Source of the DNA: Desemzia sp045528445
GTDB taxonomy: Bacteria; Bacillota; Bacilli; Lactobacillales; Carnobacteriaceae
Length of the DNA stretch: 64,000 nt
NCBI RefSeq assembly: GCF_045528445.1
Contig: NZ_JBGQQU010000017.1
Span: forward strand, 1 to 64,000
Direction: 5' to 3'
Below are positions 7,654 to 16,708 of this stretch, one piece after another; the first letter of the stretch is position 1, and each line of letters begins with the position of its first letter. The notes beneath the pieces are model-generated. The model saw only the letters and a program-made list of their open reading frames with translations. It did not search any database and was not told the origin of the DNA. Both the position numbers and the translations under genes were made by a program.

Positions 7654-8868
7654 ATGAAGAAAAGTTTGATCAAATTAAGAAAAAAATTAGGACTTGTGGC
7701 TGCTTTGAGCCTGCTAAGTGCCTGTGGAACAGAAAGTTCAGCAAATGAAGCCTCTAATCCTACTGCTTCTCATGTAGAAACGATTGAAAAAAGCGGCTTA
7801 GAAGAGTTGAAAGTTCATTACATAAATGCTGGACAAGCCGATGCAACGTTGTTTGAATTTGCAGATGAGAGTGAAGAATATACGATTCTCTATGATACAG
7901 GTGATTGGAACAGAACAGATGTGGTCGATTACTTGTCTAATGAAGGGATAGAAGAACTAGATTTAGTCATCGTCAGTCATCCAGATGCAGATCATATTGG
8001 TCAATTAGATAAAGTGATTGAACAATTTGAAGTAGGAGAAATTTGGATGTCTGGAAATACTACCACTTCAGATGTATTTGCACGATCACTCGAAGCAATT
8101 CAAGAACATGAAGTAGGGTATTATGAACCTCGAGCAGGAGACCAATTTGATGTTGGTCCATTGGATATGGAGATTCTTTATCCTGCTGAATTGACCGGCA
8201 ATACAAACGCAGATTCTATTTCAATGATGGTTTCATATGGAGAGATTGATTTCATGTTTACAGCGGATGCTGGAAAAGCGCAAGAAATCGAAATGGTCAA
8301 TTCTGGGATGAATGTAGATGCGGAAATTCTTTCGTTAGGGCACCACGGATCTGATACTTCCAGTGATCCTTCTTTCGTTGAAGCAGTTAGTCCAGAAGTC
8401 GCAGTCTACAGTGCTGGTGTAGATAATTCATACGGGCATCCTCATCAAGAAGTAGTGTCTATGATTAAAGATAAAGGGATAGAGCTTTATGGAACGGATG
8501 CCTATGGCACGATCATTGTCACTACCAATGGTGCAGAGTACACTATTCGAACAACTGGCAAAGGGGTTGTGAAGACCGGCAAGAAAGAAAAGAAGGATTC
8601 TTCAAAAAATAGTGCTACAATTTCTGAAGTCCCTGAGGAATCGGCTGAAGAAAGCAAACTTGCCCCATCTTCAGAAATGATAAACATCAACACAGCATCT
8701 TATGAAGAGTTGCTTGAGATCGTTCATATCGGTCCAGAACGGGCAGAAGAGATTATCGCCTTGCGTCCTTTCGAGCGAGTTGAAGAGCTGAGCGAAGTAA
8801 ATGGCATTGGAGCTGCCAGGTTAGACGATATTTTAACTGAAGGCAAAGTTTATGTAGGAGGGGAATAA
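7654..8868 (+). CDS. Surface lipoprotein with ComEC-like metallo-beta-lactamase domain and ComEA-like HhH domain
   Basis: A 404-residue exported protein. The signal peptide ends in the lipobox LSAC with Cys24 as the lipid-modified residue. Residues about 50-300 form a metallo-beta-lactamase fold of the ComEC/Rec2 type: LYDTGDWN, H109-P-D-A-D-H114 (HxDxDH), FTADAG, LGHHGSDTS and YGHPHQ. A charged Ser/Lys/Glu linker follows, then a C-terminal helix-hairpin-helix block, ININTASYEELL...IGPERAEEII...VNGIGAARL, like ComEA. The likely role is binding and cutting DNA or nucleotides outside the membrane; this is inferred. An AAAGGTATGTG site precedes the ATG. It is followed 2 bp later by a DUF3006 gene. 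Confidence 0.8.
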   Translation: MKKSLIKLRKKLGLVAALSLLSACGTESSANEASNPTASHVETIEKSGLEELKVHYINAGQADATLFEFADESEEYTILYDTGDWNRTDVVDYLSNEGIEELDLVIVSHPDADHIGQLDKVIEQFEVGEIWMSGNTTTSDVFARSLEAIQEHEVGYYEPRAGDQFDVGPLDMEILYPAELTGNTNADSISMMVSYGEIDFMFTADAGKAQEIEMVNSGMNVDAEILSLGHHGSDTSSDPSFVEAVSPEVAVYSAGVDNSYGHPHQEVVSMIKDKGIELYGTDAYGTIIVTTNGAEYTIRTTGKGVVKTGKKEKKDSSKNSATISEVPEESAEESKLAPSSEMININTASYEELLEIVHIGPERAEEIIALRPFERVEELSEVNGIGAARLDDILTEGKVYVGGE

Positions 8869-8870
8869 GT

Positions 8871-9131
8871 GTGAAAGGTATACTAGATCGATTTGAAGAA
8901 GATAAAGCTGTCTTATTGGTTGAGCAGTTAAATAAAGAATGGATTGTAGAGGTGGATCGCTTGCCAGCGGGAAGTAAAAAAGGTACTTGGTTTACCTTAG
9001 ACATCAGTGGAGATGAGATAAGCAGTATATCCGTTGATCAACAGCTTACAGAAGAAAAGAGCCAGAAGATCAATGATTTGATGCAATCTATACGTTCCAA
9101 AAGTACAGACAGCAAATTCAAACGCAACTAA
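8871..9131 (+). CDS. Small DUF3006-like protein
   Basis: An 86-residue soluble protein starting at GTG, with AGGAGGGG at 8857-8864. The sequence MKGILDRFEEDKAVLLVE...LPAGSKKGTWF fits DUF3006, short beta-rich proteins (the pattern is a fold around glycines and a D-R-x-E start) that are usually encoded next to ComEC-like metallo-beta-lactamase proteins. Here the stop of the lipoprotein is 2 bp before its start, so the two are surely cotranscribed. Function unknown; a modulator or partner of the hydrolase is plausible from the context only. Confidence 0.75.
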   Translation: MKGILDRFEEDKAVLLVEQLNKEWIVEVDRLPAGSKKGTWFTLDISGDEISSISVDQQLTEEKSQKINDLMQSIRSKSTDSKFKRN

Positions 9132-9146
9132 AAACGAGATGAATTC

Positions 9147-9204
9147 AACAGGCTCCATAAAAGATCGGGTAGTCCATTCGATTTTGTATGGAGCCTGTTT
9201 ATTC
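9147..9204 (+). terminator. Rho-independent terminator
   Basis: AACAGGCTCCATA (9147-9159) pairs with TATGGAGCCTGTT (9187-9199), with extra pairing inside (ATCG/CGAT). TTTATT follows. It ends the lipoprotein-DUF3006 unit. Confidence 0.8.
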
Positions 9205-9305
9205 TATTTCTTCATTACAATTCTTAGTGATTAAACATAGGTTGCATTTTGTTTTTGTGGTATCATTAAAAGCAAAGAAAAAGTAATTTTTTGGGGGCAA
9301 TTAGT

Positions 9306-10772
9306 GTGAATAAAACGTATCCAGATGATAGTTTGGCATTGCATACAGACATGTACCAACTTAATATGATGAAATCGTATTGGGAGTTAGGGGATGCAGA
9401 TAAGAATGCTGTATTTGAAGTATATTTCCGTGAAAATCCATTTGGTATTGGTTATACCGTTTTTGCGGGGTTGGAACGAGTAGTAAACTATGTAGAAAAT
9501 TTAACGTTTACAGCATCTGATCTCGACTATTTAAGAGAGACTCAAGATTACCCAGAAGCATTTTTAGACTATTTAAAAAACTTTAAATTTACTGGAACGA
9601 TTCGTTCAGTCATAGAAGGAGACTTAGTTTTTGCTAATGAACCCATCTTGCAAATAGAAGGGCCTCTGGCTGAATGCCAATTATTGGAGACAACTATTTT
9701 GAATGTAGTCAATTTTCAAACCTTGATTGCGACAAAAGCCTCTGAAATGAAGACCGTAGTTGAAGATGATCCCTTATTGGAATTCGGGACTCGAAGAGCT
9801 CAAGAAATGGATGCAGCAATTTGGGGAACACGAGCAGCTTTTATTGGCGGAGCAGATGCTACAAGTAATGTTCGTGCTTCAAAATTATTTGGTATTCCAG
9901 CCAGCGGAACACACGCTCATGCGATGGTGCAAGCTTACGATAGTGAATATGAAGCATTTATGGCATATGCCAAAACACATAGAGATTGTGTATTTTTAGT
10001 AGATACATTTGATACATTAAAAACTGGTGTGCCTAACGCGATTCGTGTTGCGAATGAAATGGGAGATAATATCAATTTTTTAGGTGTTCGATTAGATAGT
10101 GGAGATATGGCTTATATATCTAAGCAAGTACGGACGCAACTGGATGAAGCAGGATATCCTGATGCTAAAATCTATGCTTCAAATAACTTAGATTCAAAAA
10201 CGATTTTAAACTTAAAAATGCAAGGTGCTAAAATCGATGTATGGGGAGTTGGAACACGTTTAATTACCGCGTTTGATCAACCTGCATTAGGAGCGGTTTA
10301 TAAATTAGTGGCGATAGAAGATAAAAACGGCAATATGAGAAATACAATCAAATTAACCAGCAATGCTGCTAAAATGTCTACTCCAGGTAAAAAACAAGTG
10401 TGGCGAATCACCAGTAATGAAAAAGGAAAATCTGAAGGTGACTATGTAGCTCTTTGGGGAGAACGCCCCGATCTGGAAAAGGAGCTGTTCATGTTCCATC
10501 CGATCCATACGTATATCAATAAAACTGTTAAAGATTTCACTGCCGTTCCATTGTTGAAAGATATTTTTGTGGACGGTGAATTGGTGTATGAGTTACCTAA
10601 ATTGGATAAAATCAAATCGCACGCAGAAGAAAGTCTGACGGCATTGTGGGATGAGTATAAACGAATATTGAATCCTGAATCTTATCCCGTTGATTTATCT
10701 CAAAAAGCTTACGATAATAAATTAGCGATCATCAGAGAAACGAGACGGAGAATGAAAGAGCTGGAAAGCTGA
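9306..10772 (+). CDS. pncB: Nicotinate phosphoribosyltransferase
   Basis: Joins nicotinate to PRPP to make nicotinate mononucleotide, the first step of the Preiss-Handler NAD salvage route. The 488-residue length and motifs fit the family: LHTDMYQLNM at the start, EFGTRRAQ (phosphoribosyl site), GTHAHAMVQ with the catalytic histidine region, LDSGDMAYIS and WGVGTRL. A TTG lies in frame at 9291, but the GTG at 9306 is 8 bp after a GGGGG site and gives a normal N-terminus. nadE follows 114 bp downstream, so the pair likely forms one NAD-making unit. Confidence 0.93.
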   Translation: MNKTYPDDSLALHTDMYQLNMMKSYWELGDADKNAVFEVYFRENPFGIGYTVFAGLERVVNYVENLTFTASDLDYLRETQDYPEAFLDYLKNFKFTGTIRSVIEGDLVFANEPILQIEGPLAECQLLETTILNVVNFQTLIATKASEMKTVVEDDPLLEFGTRRAQEMDAAIWGTRAAFIGGADATSNVRASKLFGIPASGTHAHAMVQAYDSEYEAFMAYAKTHRDCVFLVDTFDTLKTGVPNAIRVANEMGDNINFLGVRLDSGDMAYISKQVRTQLDEAGYPDAKIYASNNLDSKTILNLKMQGAKIDVWGVGTRLITAFDQPALGAVYKLVAIEDKNGNMRNTIKLTSNAAKMSTPGKKQVWRITSNEKGKSEGDYVALWGERPDLEKELFMFHPIHTYINKTVKDFTAVPLLKDIFVDGELVYELPKLDKIKSHAEESLTALWDEYKRILNPESYPVDLSQKAYDNKLAIIRETRRRMKELES

Positions 10773-10886
10773 TTATTTCTTTCTTCTCGCGAAACAGTGG
10801 TAATTTATAATGGTTATAATAAATATTATTTGCCGAGTAGTTGTAAAGCTTCAATAAATTAGTTGTGATGAGAAAGGGTGCAAGTT

Positions 10887-11717
10887 ATGTCAGAAATCAG
10901 AGATGAAATACTAGCAGAAATGAAAGTAAAGCCTTCCATTGATCCTAAAGTAGAAGTTCGACAACGAGTAGATTTTTTAAAAGCCTATTTAACAAAATAT
11001 CCTTTTATCAAAACGCTTGTACTAGGAATCAGTGGCGGACAGGACTCTACGTTGGCTGGGAAAATAAGTCAATTGGCGATTAATGAAATAAGAGAAGAGA
11101 CAGGGGACGCTCTGTATCAATTCATAGCTGTTCGATTACCTTATGGAACGCAAGCAGATGAACATGATGCCATGGATGCCATTGAATTTATGCAAGCCGA
11201 TAAAACGGTTCGCGTAAATATCAAACCAGCAACAGATGCTGTAGTCGAGGCTTTAAAAGATGAAACGATTGAATTGAGCGACTTTACAATTGGGAACATC
11301 AAAGCTCGTCAAAGAATGATTGCTCAATACGCGATTGCTGGAACTTACAATGGAGTAGTTGTAGGAACCGATCAATCAGCTGAATCAGTCACAGGTTTTT
11401 ACACCAAATACGGTGATGGCGGAACAGACATCAACCCGCTGTTTGGATTAAACAAACGTCAAGGGAAAGCGTTACTTGTTGCATTAGGTTGTCCTGAACA
11501 CTTGTATACTAAAATACCTACAGCAGATTTAGAAGACGACCGTCCATCCCTTCCGGATGAAGTAGCTTTAGGAGTGAGTTACGAAGCTATTGATGACTAC
11601 CTAGAAGGTAAAGAAGTATCTGAACGGGAAGCCGCTGCTATTGAAGGCTGGTTCAATAGAACACGCCACAAACGCAATATGCCCATAGATGTCTTTGATA
11701 CATTCTGGAAAGAATAA
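10887..11717 (+). CDS. nadE: NH3-dependent NAD+ synthetase
   Basis: Amidates nicotinate adenine dinucleotide to NAD+ using ATP and ammonia. The 276-residue length equals the single-domain, ammonia-using type, with no glutaminase domain. The ATP pyrophosphatase P-loop SGGQDST is near residue 49, and GTDQSAESVTGFYTKYGDGG and DINPLFGLNK are family blocks. A GTG at 10878 is in frame but is itself part of the AAAGGG ribosome site; the ATG at 10887 is correctly spaced. It sits downstream of pncB and ends in its own terminator. Confidence 0.95.
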   Translation: MSEIRDEILAEMKVKPSIDPKVEVRQRVDFLKAYLTKYPFIKTLVLGISGGQDSTLAGKISQLAINEIREETGDALYQFIAVRLPYGTQADEHDAMDAIEFMQADKTVRVNIKPATDAVVEALKDETIELSDFTIGNIKARQRMIAQYAIAGTYNGVVVGTDQSAESVTGFYTKYGDGGTDINPLFGLNKRQGKALLVALGCPEHLYTKIPTADLEDDRPSLPDEVALGVSYEAIDDYLEGKEVSEREAAAIEGWFNRTRHKRNMPIDVFDTFWKE

Positions 11718-11777
11718 ACGTACGATGTCGAGAATAGTGTGAGACGATAATTATAAGCGAAATCAAAAGTAACAGAA

Positions 11778-11820
11778 GGTTAAGAAGCTAGCTAAATGCC
11801 TAGTTTTCTTAATCTTTTTT
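11778..11820 (+). terminator. Rho-independent terminator after nadE
   Basis: GGTTAAGAAGCTAG (11778-11791) pairs with CTAGTTTTCTTAATC (11800-11814), and six T residues follow. Confidence 0.85.
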
Positions 11821-11847
11821 GTTAGTGAAAGAAAAAAAGTTCATCCG

Positions 11848-11876
11848 TTGCATTTTCGGTCTATACCATTTATAAT
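11848..11876 (+). promoter_or_regulatory. nagA promoter with NagR-like operator in the spacer
   Basis: -35 TTGCAT (11848-11853) and -10 TATAAT (11871-11876) are 17 bp apart. The spacer contains GGTCTATACC (11858-11867), close to the TGGTCTAGACCA-type site bound by NagR/DasR/YvoA regulators of the HutC subfamily. The matching regulator gene is the third gene of this operon. Confidence 0.75.
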
Positions 11877-11908
11877 AGAGAGGTATTTTAAATGAAGGAG
11901 ACAATAAT

Positions 11909-13048
11909 ATGACAAATAAAGTATTCGTCAATGGAAATGTTTATACAGGAGAAACTAAAATTGATAACGGTTTCGTCCGTTTCAACAAAGAAATCTTGGC
12001 GGTTGGTAGAATGGAAGATTTCACTCAAGAAGCTGAAGAGGAATTAATCGATATTTCCGGGGAAATAATCGTACCTGGATTTATTGATGTGCATAGTCAC
12101 GGAGGATACGGCAGTGATAATATGGATGCGGATCCTGAAAAAATCAATCAGATGATTCAACAAATGTATCAAGAAGGAATCACTTCTTATTTTCCAACAA
12201 CTATGACTCAATCTTATGAAAATATTGAAGCTGCTTTAAAAGGGATTGCTGAAGCAGCAGAAACAAATCCGGTGATTCAAGGGATTCATGTAGAAGGGCC
12301 ATTTATTTCCGCTGTATTCAAAGGAGCTCAACCTGAAGAATATATTAGAATTCCTGATGCTGAAACAATGAAAAAGTGGGATGAGATTAGTGGAGGGCGT
12401 GTTCGTCTTGTAACGTATGCTCCAGAAACTAGTGATGCTAGTGAATTTGAAAAAATATGCCAAGAGAATGATATTGTTTTATCAGCTGGTCACACAAACG
12501 CGACTAGAGAAGAAATGAAACAATCTAAAGCTAGACATATCACGCATTTGTATAACGCACAACGAGGGTTGCACCATCGTGAACCAGGTGTAACAGGTCA
12601 TGCTTTCTTAGACGAAGATACGTATGTAGAAGTGATTGCAGACGGGTTCCACATCCATCCTGAAATGGTGAAGATGGCTTACATGATGAAAGGTCCAGAT
12701 CGCGTAGAGATTATCACAGACGCCATGAGGGCCAAAGGTATGCCGGATGGTGAAAGTGAGCTGGGCGGGCAAAAAGTTATTGTAAAAGATAAACAAGCTC
12801 GTTTAGAATCTGGTAATCTAGCTGGCAGTGTTTTGGAGTTCCAAGATGCATTCAAAAATATTATGGAATTCACAGGCTGCAGTGTGGAAGATGCTGTAAA
12901 AATGAGTTCAGTCAATCAAGCAAGAGAATTTGGGTTGACACAAAAAGGTATACTATCTGCGGGTAAAGATGCAGATATGGTAGTGTTGAGTCAAGATTTC
13001 AATGTCTTGCAAACAGTCAGTTATGGGGAAATCGTGTATAAAGAATAA
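11909..13048 (+). CDS. nagA: N-acetylglucosamine-6-phosphate deacetylase
   Basis: Removes acetate from N-acetylglucosamine 6-phosphate to give glucosamine 6-phosphate. The 379-residue amidohydrolase has the metal motif PGFIDVHSHGGYG near residue 60, HVEGPF (metal glutamate), SAGHTNA, HLYNAQRGLHHREPG and ITDAM with the catalytic aspartate. A GAAGGAGA site precedes the ATG. It begins the nagA-nagB-nagR operon behind a promoter with a NagR-like site, so amino-sugar phosphates should induce it. Confidence 0.95.
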   Translation: MTNKVFVNGNVYTGETKIDNGFVRFNKEILAVGRMEDFTQEAEEELIDISGEIIVPGFIDVHSHGGYGSDNMDADPEKINQMIQQMYQEGITSYFPTTMTQSYENIEAALKGIAEAAETNPVIQGIHVEGPFISAVFKGAQPEEYIRIPDAETMKKWDEISGGRVRLVTYAPETSDASEFEKICQENDIVLSAGHTNATREEMKQSKARHITHLYNAQRGLHHREPGVTGHAFLDEDTYVEVIADGFHIHPEMVKMAYMMKGPDRVEIITDAMRAKGMPDGESELGGQKVIVKDKQARLESGNLAGSVLEFQDAFKNIMEFTGCSVEDAVKMSSVNQAREFGLTQKGILSAGKDADMVVLSQDFNVLQTVSYGEIVYKE

Positions 13049-13064
13049 AAGGAGCGAGTTAAAA

Positions 13065-13769
13065 ATGAACGTTTTTGTAGCAAAAGATAAAAAAGAGGGT
13101 AGCCAAAAAGTATTTGATTTGATTACACAAGAAATGGAAAATGGGGCAAAAGTATTTGGTCTAGCAACTGGAAGCACCCCTGAAGATTTATACAAAATCA
13201 TGACTTCAAGCGATATGGACTTTTCAGGTATTACATCTATCAATTTAGATGAATATGTGGGGTTATCACCAGAAGATCCGCAAAGTTATCGTTACTTTAT
13301 GGAAAAACATTTATTCTCTAAAAAACCATTCAAAAAGACTTATGTTCCAAATGGTTTAGCAGAAGAAGCAGAAGAAAATACGCGTTACAATAAAATTATT
13401 GCTGAAAATCCTATTGATCTCCAAATCTTAGGGATTGGCACAAATGGACACATCGGCTTTAACGAGCCAGGTTCATCTTTTGAGTCTGAAACACGTAAAG
13501 TAGCTTTAGTAGAATCTACTATTGATTCCAACAAAGTTTACTTTGACCACGAAGAAGATGTTCCAAGATATGCCTTCTCTATGGGGATAAAATCGATTTT
13601 AAAATCTAAAAAAATTATTTTAATGGCATTTGGTAAAAATAAAGCAGAAGCTATTCAACAGATGATCGAAGGTCCTGTGACCGAAGAGGTTCCAGCCAGT
13701 GTTTTACAACAGCATCCAAATGTAATTGTGATTGTAGACGAAGAAGCTGGGTCGTTGTTGAATCGTTAG
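13065..13769 (+). CDS. nagB: Glucosamine-6-phosphate deaminase
   Basis: Converts glucosamine 6-phosphate to fructose 6-phosphate and ammonia. The 234-residue protein is the short Gram-positive type. Motifs seen are LATGSTPEDLY (phosphate binding), INLDEYVGL with the catalytic Asp, and GIGTNGHIGFNEPG. The frame runs open 21 codons upstream inside nagA, but GGAGCGAG lies just before the ATG at 13065, 16 bp after the nagA stop. Confidence 0.95.
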   Translation: MNVFVAKDKKEGSQKVFDLITQEMENGAKVFGLATGSTPEDLYKIMTSSDMDFSGITSINLDEYVGLSPEDPQSYRYFMEKHLFSKKPFKKTYVPNGLAEEAEENTRYNKIIAENPIDLQILGIGTNGHIGFNEPGSSFESETRKVALVESTIDSNKVYFDHEEDVPRYAFSMGIKSILKSKKIILMAFGKNKAEAIQQMIEGPVTEEVPASVLQQHPNVIVIVDEEAGSLLNR

Positions 13770-13779
13770 GAGTGAAATA

Positions 13780-14487
13780 ATGACCAAGGAAAAACCGATT
13801 TATATTCAAATTCACAATAAGATCCGTAAAATGATCGAAGAAGGTCACTGGAAAGTTGGTGAACGGATTCCATCAGAACGTGATCTTGCTAAGACGTTTG
13901 AAGTTAGCCGAATGACTTTAAGGCAAGCTGTTCAGACACTTGTAGATGAAGGGATTTTAGAGCGGAAAGTGGGCTCGGGGACTTATGTTTCCAGTCAAAA
14001 AGTCCAAGAGAAAATGACTGGTATCCAAAGTTTTACGGAAACTATGCGTTCTCAAGGACGCAAACCAACGAGCAAGACGATTTCATACCATGTTAAACCT
14101 GCCAGTGTCAGTGAAGCAGAACACTTGCATTTGGAAAATGAGACAGTTGTATTGCGCATGGAGCGTGTAAGGTTTGCAGATGATGTTCCGATTTGTTTTG
14201 AGGTAGCGACTATTCCGTTTCATTTAGTAGAGTCATTAGGGAAAAAAGAGATCACGTCTTCTCTATATAAAACTCTTGAAGAAGAAAAAGATATCCATAT
14301 CGGTAAAGCTGAACAAACGATCTCGGCTATGCTGGCATCAGAAAGAATTTCAGAATACTTGGATATCAAACGTGGAGAAGCGATACTGCAGCTGAGACAA
14401 ATTACGTACAGCAACGACAATAGACCGTTTGAGTACGTAAGAACTCAATACGTAGCAGACAGATTTGAATTCTATCTAGAGAACTAG
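13780..14487 (+). CDS. nagR: GntR/HutC family transcriptional regulator, NagR-like
   Basis: A 235-residue regulator with an N-terminal winged helix-turn-helix (residues 5-70: PIYIQIHNKIRKMI, GERIPSERDLAKTF, SRMTLRQAV) and a C-terminal UTRA ligand domain. UTRA proteins beside nagA and nagB usually sense glucosamine- or N-acetylglucosamine-6-phosphate and repress the operon. It starts 10 bp after nagB with a GGAGTGA site, and a GGTCTATACC site lies in the operon promoter. Autoregulation is inferred. Confidence 0.85.
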   Translation: MTKEKPIYIQIHNKIRKMIEEGHWKVGERIPSERDLAKTFEVSRMTLRQAVQTLVDEGILERKVGSGTYVSSQKVQEKMTGIQSFTETMRSQGRKPTSKTISYHVKPASVSEAEHLHLENETVVLRMERVRFADDVPICFEVATIPFHLVESLGKKEITSSLYKTLEEEKDIHIGKAEQTISAMLASERISEYLDIKRGEAILQLRQITYSNDNRPFEYVRTQYVADRFEFYLEN

Positions 14488-14526
14488 AACACAGAGCATG
14501 CACTGCTTTGTGCAGTGTGTATAAAC

Positions 14527-14561
14527 AAAAGACTGTCTCACTGCGAGACAGTCTTTTTGTT
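14527..14561. terminator. Bidirectional terminator between convergent genes
   Basis: AAAGACTGTCTC (14528-14539) pairs with GAGACAGTCTTT (14545-14556), with T and A runs on the two sides. It separates nagR from the minus-strand coiled-coil gene. Confidence 0.9.
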
Positions 14562-15439
14562 TAGTAAAGTTGTTCCGATTCGAATAGTTGCTTCTGGATA
14601 GCCGCTTGATTGTTTTTCAGTTTTGTCTGCAATTCTTCAATATTCCGGCCTAGTTTTTCCAGCAGTTCGATGTTGCGTCCAATTTTTGATTTGGTATCCC
14701 AATCTGAAAATAGATTGTCAAAGAAGATATCGAATGTTTTGCTCATTCCGCTAAACTTCTCATAACTCAAAAAAGTATCCATAGACAAATCTGTTAATTC
14801 TTTAGAATAATGTTCCAACTGTTGTTCCAATTGACTCATTTTAGCTTCAGCTTTATCGATTTTATCGTATTTCATCATATCAAACAATAGACTGCTATCT
14901 GTAAACATATCCCAAGTAGAGTAAGAGTCTGCTGAGTCTAAATCGTCTAAAGCAAAATCGATTGCATCCAAAACACTTTCTCCAGCAGCTAAAGCTTCCT
15001 CAATTTCAATCAATTCTTGTTTTAGTTGTGCACGTTTCGTTTCTTCTGCAGTGATTCTTTCACGAAAGAGAGGATCACTTTGATACAGAGTTTCTTTTAA
15101 TCGTTGGAGTTGAGAAGACGTTTCGTTGACAGCAGTTTGAACCGCATCTAATGCTTCTCTAGATTCAAGGGCCAAGGCTAGTGATAGATCCAGCTCCATT
15201 TTAGCCGTGAGTTGCTCTTGTTTCTCTTTATCCAGTCTTTTATCGTAATTGCCCACTAAGCGCTTTAAAAAAGTAGACAATGACTCTTCTTGCAATTTTT
15301 CTACATCATCGCTTTCTTTTGCAAAAATAGATTTAGCCGTTTCATAGCGTACTTTATTTTCTTCAAATCTGATTTTTGCATTCGCCTCTTTATTTAGTAA
15401 AGAACTCATTTTTGCTTGTAAAACTTCATACTCCTCCAT
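14561..15439 (-). CDS. Hypothetical coiled-coil protein
   Basis: A 292-residue soluble protein that I do not recognise. It is rich in Glu, Lys, Gln and Leu in heptad-like spacing, with likely coiled coils at about residues 1-65, 75-155 and 190-290. There is no signal peptide, membrane segment or cysteine-rich site. A short aromatic stretch around YSTWDMFTDSSLLFDMMKYDKIDKA, seen at about residues 175-200, breaks the coils. It stands alone; its ATG follows GGGAGAGGATC. A structural or cell-surface-stress role is possible, but nothing shows it. Confidence 0.7.
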   Translation of the reverse strand: MEEYEVLQAKMSSLLNKEANAKIRFEENKVRYETAKSIFAKESDDVEKLQEESLSTFLKRLVGNYDKRLDKEKQEQLTAKMELDLSLALALESREALDAVQTAVNETSSQLQRLKETLYQSDPLFRERITAEETKRAQLKQELIEIEEALAAGESVLDAIDFALDDLDSADSYSTWDMFTDSSLLFDMMKYDKIDKAEAKMSQLEQQLEHYSKELTDLSMDTFLSYEKFSGMSKTFDIFFDNLFSDWDTKSKIGRNIELLEKLGRNIEELQTKLKNNQAAIQKQLFESEQLY

Positions 15440-15512
15440 TACTTGATCCTCTCCCTATAGGTAAGTCTTTTTTCTTTTTTATTATGACTGAAAAGAGTGC
15501 GAATCTCAATGA

Positions 15513-15547
15513 TAAAAAAAGAGCTTGGACAAATGCCCAAGCTCTCA
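15513..15547 (-). terminator. Rho-independent terminator of the DegV gene
   Basis: AGAGCTTGG (15520-15528) pairs with CCAAGCTCT (15537-15545). On the minus strand seven T residues follow. Confidence 0.85.
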
Positions 15548-15596
15548 TAAAAATAAATAATGGCTTAACTAATTATATAGTAGAAATGCAAAACAA

Positions 15597-16451
15597 TTAA
15601 TTTTTACTGAAATCTTCTACCCATGTCATTCCTAATGCACCTTCACCTAAATGAGTGCCGATAACGGGACCAAAATAACTCAGGTGAAATGTAACGTCAG
15701 GGTACAAAGATTCTAATTTTTCTTTCCAAATAAGAGCTTTCTCCTCAACGTTTGCATGTATAATGGTAGAAACGATAGGATAACCTTTGGCTGCATCAGC
15801 GCCTAATAATTCTTCGATACGTTTTAAGGCTTTTTTGTGTGTACGAATTTTTTCGAAAACGACAATTTGTTTGTCTTCAAAATGCAAGATAGGCTTAATC
15901 TTCAATAAGGTACCGATAGATGCAGCACCACTTGATAAACGTCCGCCGCGAACTAAATTCTTCAAATCATCGACTACAAAAAAGGCCTTCAAACTTTGCT
16001 GCATGTGGTCAAAGTGATGGAATATTTCTTGTACAGAAGCGCCTTCTCGAACTAAACGAACAGCTTCTAATGCAAAGTACCCTTGAGCAGTACAACTGAG
16101 ACCGGAATCGTAGGGATAAACTTGTATGCCCTCCATGTATTGTCCAACGTTTGCGATGCTTTGGTACGTACCGCTGATTTTACTGGATAAGTGGACACTG
16201 ATCACAGCATCATAATCTTTAGCTAGTTCAGCAAATAAAGATTCAATATCGCCAATAGTCGGCTGCGAGCTTGTGGGTAATTTTTCGCTATCTCGAATAA
16301 GGTCAAAGTATTGTTCGCTTGTGATATCTACTTCTTCTTTTAACGCTTCGCCATTCACAACAACAGAAAGCGGCAATCGATAAATATGGTTATCTTGGTA
16401 CTGCTTTTCAGTCAAATAAGCAGTACTATCTGTTACAACAGCTATTTTCAA
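15597..16451 (-). CDS. DegV family fatty-acid-binding protein
   Basis: A 284-residue DegV/FakB-type protein: it binds a fatty acid for phosphorylation by FakA in exogenous fatty-acid uptake. The start KIAVVTDSTAYLT, the block SSQPTIGDIESLF and VHLSSKISGTYQS hold the conserved polar residues near the fatty-acid head group, and GGRLSSGAASIGTLLKIKPIL is typical. The frame is open 15 codons upstream, but GGGAGG is 7 bp before a TTG at 16451 and the family starts exactly here. No fakA is nearby. Confidence 0.85.
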   Translation of the reverse strand: MKIAVVTDSTAYLTEKQYQDNHIYRLPLSVVVNGEALKEEVDITSEQYFDLIRDSEKLPTSSQPTIGDIESLFAELAKDYDAVISVHLSSKISGTYQSIANVGQYMEGIQVYPYDSGLSCTAQGYFALEAVRLVREGASVQEIFHHFDHMQQSLKAFFVVDDLKNLVRGGRLSSGAASIGTLLKIKPILHFEDKQIVVFEKIRTHKKALKRIEELLGADAAKGYPIVSTIIHANVEEKALIWKEKLESLYPDVTFHLSYFGPVIGTHLGEGALGMTWVEDFSKN

Positions 16452-16708
16452 TTCAAAACCTCCCAAGCTGATTTTATTGTGGTGAAATATCAGCACATAT
16501 TAGAAAATTATAGCATAGAAAGAGTGTAAAACAGAATAGAATCTAAAATGTTTACATTGTTTTAAAATAATCTGGTTTCATAAACAAGTTGTACTTATTC
16601 GCACGACTAGTTAAACACAAGCTGTTTACTTGCCTTGTGTCATCAATAAAAAACTTGTAGACTAAAGGCAAAAACAAAATAGAAACTGTCTGAAGAAAGG
16701 AAATTATC

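Noticed and set aside
12608..12915. Minus-strand open frames inside nagA
   Set aside because: They lie wholly within a well-supported amidohydrolase gene, lack ribosome sites and have composition typical of antisense frames.
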